In this document: positions 34,495 through 43,123 of the stretch, piece by piece
How the letters are laid out: each line of letters starts with the position of its first letter
Position numbering within the stretch: position 1 is the first letter of the stretch
NCBI RefSeq assembly: GCF_009391885.1
Contig: NZ_VZII01000047.1
Span: 100,251-164,250, forward strand
From: Pseudomonas sp. MN1F
GTDB taxonomy: Bacteria > Pseudomonadota > Gammaproteobacteria > Pseudomonadales > Pseudomonadaceae
Length of the DNA: 64,000 bases
Reading direction: 5' to 3'
Notes under the pieces: model-generated
What the model was told of the DNA's origin: nothing
Seen by the model: only the letters and a program-made list of their open reading frames with translations
Database searches by the model: none
Made by a program: the position numbers and the translations under genes

Positions 34495-36042
34495 GTGAAC
34501 CTTGGAACGATCATCACCCGTAGTGCCCACTACTGGCCGGACCACATCGCCGTGGCCGACAGCCACAACCGTGTGACCTACGCCCAGCTGGAACGCCGCA
34601 GCAACCGCCTGGCCTCAGGGCTGGGGACGTTGGGCGTGGCCGCAGGCGAGCACGTGGCGATCCTTGCCAGCAACCGCGTGGAGCTGGTTGAAGCGGAAGT
34701 CGCGCTGTACAAGGCGGCGATGGTCAAGGTGCCGATCAATGCGCGGCTGTCAGTGGATGAAGTGGTTCGGGTGCTGGAAGACTCCTGCAGCGTCGCCGTG
34801 ATCACCGACGCCAGCTTTGCCCAGGCCCTGGCCACGCGGCGTGGGCAATTGCCGCTGCTGCGCCAGCTGATCGTGCTGGACGGCGAGGGAGGCGACCTGA
34901 GCTATGGCGCGGTGCTCGAGCGCGGCAGCGAAGCACCGCTGCAGCTGGACCCGGCCGACGACGCACTGGCCGTGCTGCACTACACCTCCGGCAGCTCGGG
35001 CGTGCTGAAGGCTGCCATGCTGTCGTTCGGCAACCGCAAGGCCTTGGTGCGAAAAAGCATTGCCAGCCCCACGCGGCGTTCCGGGCCGGGCGACGTCATG
35101 GCCCACGTCGGGCCGATCACCCATGCCAGCGGCATGCAGATCATGCCGCTGCTGGCGGTGGGCGCCTGCAACCTGCTGCTGGACCGTTACGACGACCGCC
35201 TGTTGCTCGAGACCATCCAGCGTGAACGGGTCACGCGGCTGTTCCTGGTGCCGGCGATGATCAACCGGCTGGTCAATTATCCCGGCGTCGAACGCTTCGA
35301 TCTGTCCAGCCTGAAACTGGTGATGTACGGCGCCGCACCGATGGCGCCGTCGCTGGTGAAAAAAGCCATCGAACTGTTCGGGCCGATTCTCGCGCAAGGT
35401 TATGGCGCGGGTGAAACGTGCTCGCTGGTGACGGTGCTGACCGAGCAGGACCACCTGGTGGAAGACGGCGACTATCAGCGCCTGGCCTCCTGCGGGCGCT
35501 GCTATTTCGAAACCGACCTGCGGGTGGTCAACGAGGCGTTCGAGGATGTGGCGCCCGGCGAGGTCGGCGAAATCGTGGTCAAGGGGCCGGATGTCATGCA
35601 GGGCTACTGGCGCGCACCGGAGCTCACCGCCGAAGTCATGCGTGACGGCTACTACCTCACGGGTGACCTGGCCACGGTCGATGCCCAGGGCTACGTGTTC
35701 ATCGTCGACCGCAAGAAGGAAATGATCATTTCCGGTGGCTTCAACGTGTACCCCAGCGAAGTCGAGCAGGTGATCCATGGCTTCCCCGAAGTGTTCGAGG
35801 TGGCGGTGGTCGGCGTGCCCGACGCGCAGTGGGGCGAAGCGGTGCGTGCGGTGGTGGTGCTCAAGCCAGGCGCGCAGCTGGAGGCCGCTGAACTCATCGA
35901 GCGGTGCGCGCGCGCGCTGGCCGGTTTCAAGAAGCCACGCGGCGTCGACTTTGTCAGCGAACTGCCGAAGAACCCCAATGGCAAGGTGGTGCGCCGCCTG
36001 GTGCGGGACGCCTATTGGCAAAACAGCGAACGTCGTATCTGA
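34495..36042 (+). CDS. Acyl-CoA ligase (AMP-dependent synthetase)
   Basis: A 515-residue ANL enzyme, GTG start. P-loop VLHYTSGSSGVLKAAMLS, then QGYGAGETCSLVTV, TGDLATVDAQGYVFIVDRKKEMIISGGFNVYPSEVE and the terminal KNPNGKVVRRLVRD (catalytic Lys). The P-loop has VLKAAM where most ligases have xPKG, a slight departure. It is expected to turn a fatty or aromatic acid into its CoA ester, which the acyl-CoA dehydrogenase encoded 16 bases downstream would then oxidise. An upstream operator-promoter block and an AACAACAA at the start place it in the regulon of this cluster. Confidence 0.9.
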   Translation: MNLGTIITRSAHYWPDHIAVADSHNRVTYAQLERRSNRLASGLGTLGVAAGEHVAILASNRVELVEAEVALYKAAMVKVPINARLSVDEVVRVLEDSCSVAVITDASFAQALATRRGQLPLLRQLIVLDGEGGDLSYGAVLERGSEAPLQLDPADDALAVLHYTSGSSGVLKAAMLSFGNRKALVRKSIASPTRRSGPGDVMAHVGPITHASGMQIMPLLAVGACNLLLDRYDDRLLLETIQRERVTRLFLVPAMINRLVNYPGVERFDLSSLKLVMYGAAPMAPSLVKKAIELFGPILAQGYGAGETCSLVTVLTEQDHLVEDGDYQRLASCGRCYFETDLRVVNEAFEDVAPGEVGEIVVKGPDVMQGYWRAPELTAEVMRDGYYLTGDLATVDAQGYVFIVDRKKEMIISGGFNVYPSEVEQVIHGFPEVFEVAVVGVPDAQWGEAVRAVVVLKPGAQLEAAELIERCARALAGFKKPRGVDFVSELPKNPNGKVVRRLVRDAYWQNSERRI

Positions 36043-36058
36043 CCAGGGAGCATTACTC

Positions 36059-37222
36059 ATGTATCAACCAAGTGCAAAGGCTGCGCAGATCATCGAAGCG
36101 ATCGAGGGTTTCGTCCGCGACCAGGTTCGCCCGCTGGAACGCCAGGAGCAGCTGGACTGGGCGCGCCCGCACCCGCAGGCGGTGCTGCAAGAGGTGTGGA
36201 AGCGCTCCAGCGAGCAAGGCCTGTACACCGTCATGCTGCCCGAGAGCATGGGCGGGGCCGGCCTCAATGTGGCCGACCTGTGCGCAGTGAAGGAGGCAAC
36301 GGTGCTGACCGGCTCCATGCTCGCGCCACATGTGCTGGGCGAGCTGTCGGGGCCGCCGCGGGTCGGCCATCTGTTCAAGGTGGCCAGCCCCTATCAGGTC
36401 GAGACCTTTCTGAAACCGGTGTGTCGGGCCGAAAAAGCCGTGTGCTTTGCGCTGACCGAAGCCGAGGCCGGCTCGGATGCGACGGCCATCGGCACGCAGG
36501 CCCGCCGCGACGGTGACCACTATGTACTGAGCGGCAGCAAGCGTTACATCTCCGGCGCCACCTACGCCGACCTGGCGGTGTTGCTGGCAGTGACCGGGCC
36601 GGGGCAGGGCGCCCAGGGGATTTCAGCGTTCTTCGTCGACCTCAAGGCCCCCGGTGTGCGAATCGAAAGCGATTATGCGGTGATGTCCGGTGGTGGGGCC
36701 CATGCTGACATCGTGCTCGATCAGGTGCGGGTGCCAGTGGCCAACCTGATCGGTGAAGAAGGGCAGGGGTTCAAACTGGCGATGGGGCGCATTACCCTCA
36801 ACCGCCTGCTGCATTGCCCGACATTGCTGGGCATGGCCGGCCTGGCGCTGAACCTGTCGATCGATCATGCGCGCAGCCGCAAGCAGTTTGGTCAACCGAT
36901 CGCCATGTTCCAGGCGGTCAACCACATGATCGCCGACATGGCCACCGAACTGCACGCTGCGCGCAGCATGGTGTACGCCACGGCGCAGGTGAACGACGCC
37001 GGCGGCGATATCCGCACCCAGGCGCCGATGTGCAAGCTGTTCGTCTCCGAGGCCGCCTTCCGTATCGCCGACAAGGCAGTACAGGTGCATGGCGGCGCCG
37101 GGTTGATGCAGGGTCACCCTGTGGAATGGATTTTCCGCGCCACACGGATGATGCGTATCCTCACCGGCACCAGCGAGATCCAGCGCAACACCATCGCCAA
37201 AGGCGTGCTGATGCCTGCCTGA
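36059..37222 (+). CDS. Acyl-CoA dehydrogenase
   Basis: A 387-residue FAD-dependent acyl-CoA dehydrogenase, co-transcribed with the ligase (16-base gap, GGGAG before the ATG). Typical motifs: CFALTEAEAGSDATAIGTQARRDGDHYVLSGSKRYISGA in the middle domain, SRKQFGQPIAMFQAVNHMIADM, and MRILTGTSEIQRNTIAKGVL at the C-terminus with the catalytic Glu region (VHGGAGLMQGHPVEWIFR). It should introduce the 2,3-double bond into the acyl-CoA made by the ligase. It ends at a stem-loop terminator. Confidence 0.93.
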   Translation: MYQPSAKAAQIIEAIEGFVRDQVRPLERQEQLDWARPHPQAVLQEVWKRSSEQGLYTVMLPESMGGAGLNVADLCAVKEATVLTGSMLAPHVLGELSGPPRVGHLFKVASPYQVETFLKPVCRAEKAVCFALTEAEAGSDATAIGTQARRDGDHYVLSGSKRYISGATYADLAVLLAVTGPGQGAQGISAFFVDLKAPGVRIESDYAVMSGGGAHADIVLDQVRVPVANLIGEEGQGFKLAMGRITLNRLLHCPTLLGMAGLALNLSIDHARSRKQFGQPIAMFQAVNHMIADMATELHAARSMVYATAQVNDAGGDIRTQAPMCKLFVSEAAFRIADKAVQVHGGAGLMQGHPVEWIFRATRMMRILTGTSEIQRNTIAKGVLMPA

Positions 37223-37228
37223 CCGACA

Positions 37229-37251
37229 GGCCGCTGTTGCAGCGGCCTTTT
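37229..37251 (+). terminator. Rho-independent terminator-like hairpin after acyl-CoA dehydrogenase
   Basis: GGCCGCT (37229-37235) pairs with AGCGGCC (37241-37247) over a 5-base loop and is followed by TTTTGG. The U run is short, so termination may be partial and allow some read-through into the MFS gene. Confidence 0.65.
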
Positions 37252-37263
37252 GGCACTACCCAA

Positions 37264-37274
37264 AACAATAACAA
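37264..37274 (+). promoter_or_regulatory. Crc/Hfq-like CA motif upstream of the MFS transporter
   Basis: AACAATAACAA contains two overlapping AANAANAA matches ending 11 bases before the ATG at 37286, in the ribosome-site region (followed by GAG). It suggests translational catabolite repression. Confidence 0.55.
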
Positions 37275-37285
37275 GAGTACTCGCC

Positions 37286-38596
37286 ATGACTGCGGATTCC
37301 TCCCTGCCCAACCCCCGGACTGCCTGGCTGGTGGCCGCGCTGCTGGCGCTGCTGATGCTGGTCAATTTTCTCGATAAAGTGGTGATCGGCCTGGTGGCGG
37401 TGCCGATGAGTGCCGAGCTGGGCCTCACGGCCACCGAGTTCGGCCTGATCGGCGGCGCGCTGCACTGGTTTTTCGCCGTCTCCGCCGTGATCGGTGGCTT
37501 CATGGCCAACCGCCGCCCCAGCCGCACCTTGCTGCTGGGCATGGGCCTGTTCTGGGCGCTGATCCAGCTACCGATGCTGTTTGCCACCTCGCTGTGGGCC
37601 ATCGTCGCCTGCCGGGTACTGCTGGGCATCGGCGAGGGGCCGGCCTCGCCGGTTGCCACCCATGCGCTCTACAAGTGGTTCCCCAACGACCGGCGCAATT
37701 TGCCGGTGGCCCTGTTGCATGCCGGCAGTGCCATGGGGCTGCTGGTGGCCGGGGCGATGATCCCCTGGGTCAGCCTGCATTACGGCTGGCGTAGCAACTT
37801 CATCATCCTGGCGCTGATCGGCCTGGTCTGGTGCCTGTTGTGGTGGCGGCTCGGACAGGAGGGTACCCTCGAGCGCCTGCGCGCCAGCCAGCACAAGACC
37901 GATGACGCAACAGTCCCCTACCGCAGGCTGTTGAGTGACCCCAGTGTGCTGGGCAACTACCTGTGCCACTTCGCCGCCAACTGGTCGTTGGCCTTGACCC
38001 TGACCTGGGTGCCCAGTTACCTGCAGGTGGGCCTGGGCATCGACCCGCTGCAGACCGGGCGCATCTTCGTCATGTTCGTGGTCGTGACCACGCCGCTGAG
38101 CTTGCTGCTGGCCTGGTTGTCCCAGCGCCTCATGCGTCGTGGCCACCCTTCACGGGTGGCACGCGGCGTGTTCGTTTCGGTGTGCCTGATACTGGGCGGG
38201 CTGCTGTCGGCGTCGCTGATACTGCCCGGGCTGAGTACCGCCCTGCGGGTGGCCGCGCTGACCTTCAGTGGTGGGCTGGCCTTGGTCATGTATTCGGTTG
38301 GCCCGGCGATGCTCGCCGAGTTCACCCCGGCGGCCCAGCGCGGCGGCATTCTTGCCATGGGCAACGGCATCGCTTCACTGGCCGGGTTGGCCGCGCCGGT
38401 GGTGACCGGCTTGCTGGTGCAAGGTGCCGGGGCTGAACACCCGGTGGGTTATGCCCAGGGGTTTGCGGTATGCGGCGCGGTGTTGGTCGTGGCCGGGCTG
38501 GTCGGCCTGGCTACCTTGAACCCGCAACGCACGCTGCAGCGCTTGCGTGGGGCGGTTGCAGTTGGCCGCCAGGCGCGTGCTCAGACCGCCAGCTGA
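37286..38596 (+). CDS. Major facilitator superfamily transporter
   Basis: A 436-residue 12-helix MFS protein, with the family's first-loop motif region (NFLDKVVIGLVAVPMSAELGLTATEFGLIGG, then a basic GGFMANRRPSRTLLLG) and a central cytoplasmic loop of about 30 residues. It resembles anion/aromatic or carboxylate:proton symporters. The substrate is unknown but is probably the carbon source for the flanking beta-oxidation genes. A CA motif overlaps the ribosome-site region. Its 3' end overlaps the convergent LysR gene by 16 bases. Confidence 0.88.
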   Translation: MTADSSLPNPRTAWLVAALLALLMLVNFLDKVVIGLVAVPMSAELGLTATEFGLIGGALHWFFAVSAVIGGFMANRRPSRTLLLGMGLFWALIQLPMLFATSLWAIVACRVLLGIGEGPASPVATHALYKWFPNDRRNLPVALLHAGSAMGLLVAGAMIPWVSLHYGWRSNFIILALIGLVWCLLWWRLGQEGTLERLRASQHKTDDATVPYRRLLSDPSVLGNYLCHFAANWSLALTLTWVPSYLQVGLGIDPLQTGRIFVMFVVVTTPLSLLLAWLSQRLMRRGHPSRVARGVFVSVCLILGGLLSASLILPGLSTALRVAALTFSGGLALVMYSVGPAMLAEFTPAAQRGGILAMGNGIASLAGLAAPVVTGLLVQGAGAEHPVGYAQGFAVCGAVLVVAGLVGLATLNPQRTLQRLRGAVAVGRQARAQTAS

Positions 38597-39543
38597 ACAC
38601 CCAGTACGGACTCCAGCGGCTCCGCCTCTTTGCCGATCAGCTCGCCACGCCAGCGGCCACTGTTGACCACGTCGATGAGCACCCCGCGCACCAGGTCGCG
38701 CAGGCAACCGGCGGCGAACGACAACGGCTTGTGCCGTGAGTGCGCCAACGCGATGGTGCGGCTGATACGCGGCTCGACGATACGCCGTGCTGCCGTGGGT
38801 TCGAGCAGTTCGCTCAGCGGCGGCCAGTTGCTGATGGTCGCCGCCAGGCCGGCGCGCACCAGGCTGGCGATACCGGGCGCCGATTGCTGTTCGTAGGCTG
38901 CGCTCAGTGGCACGCCAGCTTGCATGGCGGCTTGCTCGATGCGCCGCCGCAAGTGCAGTGCCCGCGGCGGCAGCACCAGCCGGGTGGCGGTGGCTTCGGC
39001 CAGGGTGATGGTGTCGGGGGCGTCCGGAGCTGATGCACCCACCCAGTACAGCGCCTCGGTGAAGATCGGCTCGGCCTCGACATGGTCGAGCTCCTCGGCA
39101 TTGGGCACCACGCCGAAGTCCACCTTGCCCAGTTCGATGGCCTGGCCCCCTTCGCGGCTGAGGCCGTCCCACACCGTCAGGATCACCCCGGGGAAGCGCT
39201 GTTCGGCGCGCCTGACGATTTCCGGCAGCAGCAGGTCGGCGGCGGTGGCCGGGATGGAGATGGCCACATGGCCCTTGGGGTCGCCGCGGCTGGATTTCAG
39301 CTCGTCCTTCACCGAGTCGAGCTTCTGCACCACCTGGCGGGCGACTTCGTAGAGCTGGCGCCCGGCATCGGTCAGGGCAATGCCGTCGTGCTGGCGGTCG
39401 AGCAGCTGCATTTCCAGTTCACTTTCAAGCAGGCTGATCTGCCGGCTCAGCGCCGGCTGGGCAATGTAGGCGCGGCGCGAAGCCGAAGAGAAGCTGCCAG
39501 CCTCGACGATGGCGATCAGGTAGCGGAGCTGTTTCAGGGTCAT
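38581..39543 (-). CDS. LysR-family regulator, candidate master regulator of the catabolic cluster
   Basis: A 320-residue LysR protein starting MTLKQLRYLIAIVEAGSFSSASRRAYIAQPALSRQISLLE. The N-terminal wHTH (about 16-38) is typical; the effector domain follows. It resembles the CysB/Nac/BenM-style subgroup only in general. It is divergent from the DUF1329 gene and its own start lies 31 bases from operator copy A (39575), which places it as the natural candidate to bind the shared blocks at 34408, 39575 and 48817. The 3' end overlaps the MFS gene. Confidence 0.9.
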   Translation of the reverse strand: MTLKQLRYLIAIVEAGSFSSASRRAYIAQPALSRQISLLESELEMQLLDRQHDGIALTDAGRQLYEVARQVVQKLDSVKDELKSSRGDPKGHVAISIPATAADLLLPEIVRRAEQRFPGVILTVWDGLSREGGQAIELGKVDFGVVPNAEELDHVEAEPIFTEALYWVGASAPDAPDTITLAEATATRLVLPPRALHLRRRIEQAAMQAGVPLSAAYEQQSAPGIASLVRAGLAATISNWPPLSELLEPTAARRIVEPRISRTIALAHSRHKPLSFAAGCLRDLVRGVLIDVVNSGRWRGELIGKEAEPLESVLGVQLAV

Positions 39544-39574
39544 TGCAGCGGTTCCAAGGGTATGCCGAACTGAT

Positions 39575-39628
39575 ATGGCACGTATCCGAACACGTTATTT
39601 GTGGGGTTCGAAGCGCGGCTCCTAGTAT
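39575..39628 (+). promoter_or_regulatory. Shared operator-promoter block, copy A (upstream of DUF1329 gene)
   Basis: ATGGC-N4-ATCCGAA-N5-TATT at 39575-39599, then -35-like TTGTGG at 39599-39604 and -10-like TAGTAT at 39623-39628, with 18 bases between them. Placement just upstream of the -35 suits a LysR activator. It lies between the LysR gene (start 39543) and the DUF1329 gene. Confidence 0.7.
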
Positions 39629-39672
39629 CACCCCGAAAGGGCGGGCCAAGGCAAGCCCGGCCGCGACATCAC

Positions 39673-39680
39673 AACAACAA
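39673..39680 (+). promoter_or_regulatory. Crc/Hfq-like CA motif at the DUF1329 ribosome site
   Basis: AACAACAA is followed directly by GAGG, 13 bases before the ATG at 39694. The same AACAACAA-GAGG string occurs at 48943 before the DUF1302 gene. Confidence 0.6.
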
Positions 39681-39693
39681 GAGGCCAAACCCG

Positions 39694-41031
39694 ATGAAAC
39701 CTGCCGACCTGCTGCGCAGCATCCTGCTCATCAATGCCAGCCTGCTGGCCCTGCACGTGGGGGCCACGCCGATGCTTGCTGGCCTGACGCCGGTGGGCGC
39801 CGAACGCGGGCCCAGCAGCGACGGCCGCATTCCGGCCTGGAGCGGCGGTCTGCAGGCGGGGCAGGTGTCGCTGGCGGTCAACGGCACACCCCTGGACCCG
39901 TACGCCGATGAGCAGCCGCTGTATGTCATCACCGCCGACAATTACACCCAGTACCGCGAGCAGCTCACGGCGGGGCAGGTGGCCTTGCTCAAGCGCTACC
40001 CGCAGTCGTTTCGCCTGCCGGTGTACCCATCGCACCGCAGTGTCGCGGTGCCGCCCCAGGTGGATGAGTGGGCCCGGCACAATGCTGTCAGTGCCCGGCT
40101 GGTCAATGATGGCAATGGTGTGCAGGGCTTTTCCGGCGTGCTGGCCTTTCCACGGCCGCAGAATGGCTTGCAGGTGCTGTGGAATCACCTTACCCGTCCG
40201 CGCAATGGCAGCTTCAGCCTGGCCTCGGACAGCATTACCCCGCGTGGCGATGGGCGTTACGTCACGATGAGCCTGCAGCAGACATTTGCCCGCCCCGACG
40301 TGCTGCACGATGGCCATGCGAGCAATGTGCTGTATTACCTGAGCTACCGCATGACCGCGCCGTCGCGCCTGGCGGGTGATGCCGTGGTGCTGCACGAAAC
40401 CCTCGATCAGGTGGCGCAGCCACGCCTGTTGTGGCTGTACAGCAGCAGCCAGCGGCGGGTGCGGCGCGCCCCGGCGTTGGCCTATGACAGCATCACCCCG
40501 GGCACGGCCGGCCTGCGTACTGCCGACAGCCGCGACATGTTCAATGGTGCCCCGGACCTCTATGAGTGGACCCTGGTGGGCAAGAAGGCCCTGCACGTGC
40601 CGTACAACAGCTATCGCCTGGCATCACCGCTGCTCGGTTATGCCGCGTTGATCGGCCCGGGGCATGTCAATCCGCAGCCGACGCGCTATGAGTTGCACCG
40701 GGTGTGGGAAGTGGTGGGTACGCTCAAGCCTGGGGCCAGGCATATCTATGCCAGCCGCCGCTATTACCTGGACGAGGACAGCTGGGCCATCGTCGAGGCG
40801 GACTTCTTTGACCGGCAGGGGCAACTGTGGCGCACGGCCCAGGCCCACAGTTACTACCACGTCGCGGGGCAGGCGCTGGTCAATGCCATGGAGGCGATCT
40901 ACGACTTGCGCAGTGGCCGTTATCAGCTGTCGGGCCTGACCAACGAACAGCCAAGGCCGTACACCTTCGATGTGCGCACCAGCGCGTCCTATTTCTCCCC
41001 CGGCGCGCTGCGCAGCCAAGGGCTGCGCTGA
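39694..41031 (+). CDS. DUF1329-family outer membrane-associated protein
   Basis: A 445-residue exported protein with a signal sequence (MKPADLLRSILLINASLLALHVGATPM) and the DUF1329 features GAERGPSSDGRIPAWSGGL near the N-terminus, RRAPALAYDSITPGTAGLRTAD and the long beta-rich middle domain. DUF1329 proteins, with DUF1302 partners, are found in clusters for degradation of steroids, alkanes or other hydrophobic substrates in proteobacteria; a role in hydrophobe binding or transfer at the outer membrane is assumed. The DUF1302 partner is encoded at 48961-50814 behind the same regulatory block. Confidence 0.9.
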   Translation: MKPADLLRSILLINASLLALHVGATPMLAGLTPVGAERGPSSDGRIPAWSGGLQAGQVSLAVNGTPLDPYADEQPLYVITADNYTQYREQLTAGQVALLKRYPQSFRLPVYPSHRSVAVPPQVDEWARHNAVSARLVNDGNGVQGFSGVLAFPRPQNGLQVLWNHLTRPRNGSFSLASDSITPRGDGRYVTMSLQQTFARPDVLHDGHASNVLYYLSYRMTAPSRLAGDAVVLHETLDQVAQPRLLWLYSSSQRRVRRAPALAYDSITPGTAGLRTADSRDMFNGAPDLYEWTLVGKKALHVPYNSYRLASPLLGYAALIGPGHVNPQPTRYELHRVWEVVGTLKPGARHIYASRRYYLDEDSWAIVEADFFDRQGQLWRTAQAHSYYHVAGQALVNAMEAIYDLRSGRYQLSGLTNEQPRPYTFDVRTSASYFSPGALRSQGLR

Positions 41032-41063
41032 CGACGCGGCGGTGAGGGTGGGGCTGGCCTGGA

Positions 41064-43022
41064 TCAGGGCGTCACGATATTGAAGCGCCCGTCCGCTTCG
41101 TCCAGCCCCGCCATGAAGCGCATGAACTGGATGCGCTCGCCACTGATGTCGATATCGCCCACGGTCGCTTCCTTGAGAAAACCGGTCTGCTTGAGCGCGA
41201 TGCGGTCCAGGGTGGCCTTGCTCATGCTGACCTCGACATCGGCCTGCCCATGGCGCGTCAGGTCGCGGTGGGTAAGCACACCGTTGCGCAGGGTCAAGGC
41301 GTAGTCTTCGTTCAGGTCGGTGAAGTGCCAGTTGATGGTCAGATCCTGCGCGGCGGCTTTGTCGGCATCCACGCGTACCCCCAGGTAGTCGAAGAACAGC
41401 GTTGGGGTCAGGGCGCGCACCAGGTCATCCGCACTGCCGCCCTTGCTGGCGGCTGGCGCGACACCGTTGCGCAGCTCCTGCGCGCCGGTCAGGTAGGCGT
41501 TGCGCCAGGTGGCATTCTCGCTCTGGTAGCCCAGTTGCTCCAGGGCATCGGCCTGCAGCTCGCGCGCCGCGCTGTTGTCGGGCTGGGCGAACACCAGGTG
41601 GCGGGTGAGCTCCGCGACCCAGCGGTAATCGCCAGTGCCATAGGCCTCGCGGGCCAGGGTCAGCACCCGCTCGGCACCGCCCAGGGCCTTGACATAGTGC
41701 GCCCCCGCGTCGCTCGGCGGCAGCGGGTTGAGGGTCGCCGGGTTGCCGTCGTAGAAGCCCATGTAGCGCTGATACACCGCCCGCACATTGTGGCTGAGCG
41801 AGCCATAGTAGTCGCGGCTGTACCATTTGCTGGCCAGCCGTGGCGGCAGGGTGGTCAGCTCTGCGGCAATCTCGGTGGGGCCCAGGCCGCGGTTGATCAG
41901 GCGCAGGGTCTGGCTGTCGATGAACGCGTACATGTCGCGCTGATCGGCCAGGTACTCGCGGATCGCCGCGCCGCCCCAGGTTGGCCAGTGGTGCTGGGCA
42001 AACACCACTTCGGCCTGCTCGCCATAACGCAACAGCGACTGGTCCAGGTAGTGCGCCCACACCTTGGCATCGCGCACCTGGGCGCCGCGCAGGGTCAGCA
42101 CGTTGTGCTGCACGTGGGAGGCGTTCTCGGCCATGCACAGGGCCTTGAACCGGGGCAGCCACAGGTTCATCTCGGCGGGGGCTTCGGTTCCGGGGGTGAG
42201 CTGGAATTCGATATCGACGCCGTCGATGCGCAGGGTCTCGAAGGGTTGTTCGATCAACCGGGTCGGGGCAATCAGGCTGACCGTCGCATTGGCCGGCACA
42301 CCCTTGCCCAGCCCGGCATCCACCTGGCCGCGGGGCCCGCGTGGCAGCGGTGCGCCATACATGTACTGGGCGCGGCGCTTCATGGCAGGGCCGGCCAGCA
42401 CGTTCTCGCTGACGGCATGCTCGAAGAACCCCTGCGGGGCAATGACCTGGACCTTGCCGGCCTTGACCTCGGCTTCGTCGATCACCCCGCGCACGCCACC
42501 GAAGTGATCGACGTGCGGGTGGGTATAGATCACCGCTACCACCGGCCGTTGCGGGCGATGGCGGAAGTACATCGCCAACCCGGCCCTGGCGGTTTCCACC
42601 GACAGCAGCGGGTCCATCACGATCAGGCCATGCTCGCCTTCGATCAGGGTCATGTTGGCCAGGTCCAGGCCGCGAACCTGGTAGATGCCGTCGGTGACCT
42701 TGAACAGGCCGGCAATGCTATTGAGCTGGGCGATACGCCACAGGCTCGGGTTGACCGTGGCCGGCGCCTCGCCGCTGAGGAAGGCATAGCGCTGCAGGTC
42801 CCAGACGGTCTTGCCATCGGCATTGACGACGGCGTGGTCGACGGCTTCCAGCAGGCCCCGGCGGGCATTGTCGAAGTCGCTGCGGTCGGCGAAGGGCAGG
42901 CGCTGTAACCATTGCTGATTGCTCTGGCGGGTGAGCTCGGTGGCGTCCTTGGCCGGCGCTTCGGCCAGCGCCGGGAAGGGCAACGCCAGGGCCAGCAGGT
43001 AAGGCAGTGTTCGTAGGCGCAT
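41064..43022 (-). CDS. SdsA-type alkyl sulfatase (metallo-beta-lactamase fold)
   Basis: A 652-residue exported zinc hydrolase with a signal peptide (MRLRTLPYLLALALPFPALAE). The dinuclear zinc motif YTHPHVDHFGG is at about 167-175 (H168, H170, D172, H173) and the downstream metal ligand region is AENASHVQHNVLTLRGAQVRDAKVW. The alkyl sulfatase dimerisation domain and the C-terminal SCP2-like domain follow, so the length equals that of SdsA1. It should hydrolyse alkyl sulfates such as dodecyl sulfate to alcohol and sulfate. It is preceded by AACAACAAGG (CA motif) and a LysR gene. The alcohol would feed the Fe-ADH and beta-oxidation genes nearby (inference). Confidence 0.92.
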   Translation of the reverse strand: MRLRTLPYLLALALPFPALAEAPAKDATELTRQSNQQWLQRLPFADRSDFDNARRGLLEAVDHAVVNADGKTVWDLQRYAFLSGEAPATVNPSLWRIAQLNSIAGLFKVTDGIYQVRGLDLANMTLIEGEHGLIVMDPLLSVETARAGLAMYFRHRPQRPVVAVIYTHPHVDHFGGVRGVIDEAEVKAGKVQVIAPQGFFEHAVSENVLAGPAMKRRAQYMYGAPLPRGPRGQVDAGLGKGVPANATVSLIAPTRLIEQPFETLRIDGVDIEFQLTPGTEAPAEMNLWLPRFKALCMAENASHVQHNVLTLRGAQVRDAKVWAHYLDQSLLRYGEQAEVVFAQHHWPTWGGAAIREYLADQRDMYAFIDSQTLRLINRGLGPTEIAAELTTLPPRLASKWYSRDYYGSLSHNVRAVYQRYMGFYDGNPATLNPLPPSDAGAHYVKALGGAERVLTLAREAYGTGDYRWVAELTRHLVFAQPDNSAARELQADALEQLGYQSENATWRNAYLTGAQELRNGVAPAASKGGSADDLVRALTPTLFFDYLGVRVDADKAAAQDLTINWHFTDLNEDYALTLRNGVLTHRDLTRHGQADVEVSMSKATLDRIALKQTGFLKEATVGDIDISGERIQFMRFMAGLDEADGRFNIVTP

Positions 43023-43032
43023 GGAAAGGTCC

Positions 43033-43040
43033 TTGTTGTT
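43033..43040 (-). promoter_or_regulatory. Crc/Hfq-like CA motif upstream of the alkyl sulfatase
   Basis: On the minus strand AACAACAA followed by GGACC, ending 10 bases before the ATG at 43022. It is the same arrangement as at the DUF1329 and DUF1302 genes. Confidence 0.55.
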
Positions 43041-43053
43041 CTTAGGGCGAACA

Positions 43054-43107
43054 CTCTAAGGACAGAGCTTGCCGGCGAACCAATACCACTCTTGCATGGC
43101 TGGCCAT
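43054..43107 (-). promoter_or_regulatory. Degenerate fourth copy of the operator-promoter block (D)
   Basis: Minus-strand ATGGC at 43107-43103, TATT one position out of register, then TTGGTT at the -35 position and TTAGAG at the -10 position, with the same 18-base spacing as copies A-C. The match is partial: the central ATCTGAA is not conserved. Confidence 0.35.
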
Positions 43108-43123
43108 GCTGCAATGCGATGGC

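Noticed and set aside
41250..42908. 552-codon plus-strand frame opposite the alkyl sulfatase
   Set aside because: Antisense shadow; the minus-strand frame has a full alkyl sulfatase motif set and signal peptide.
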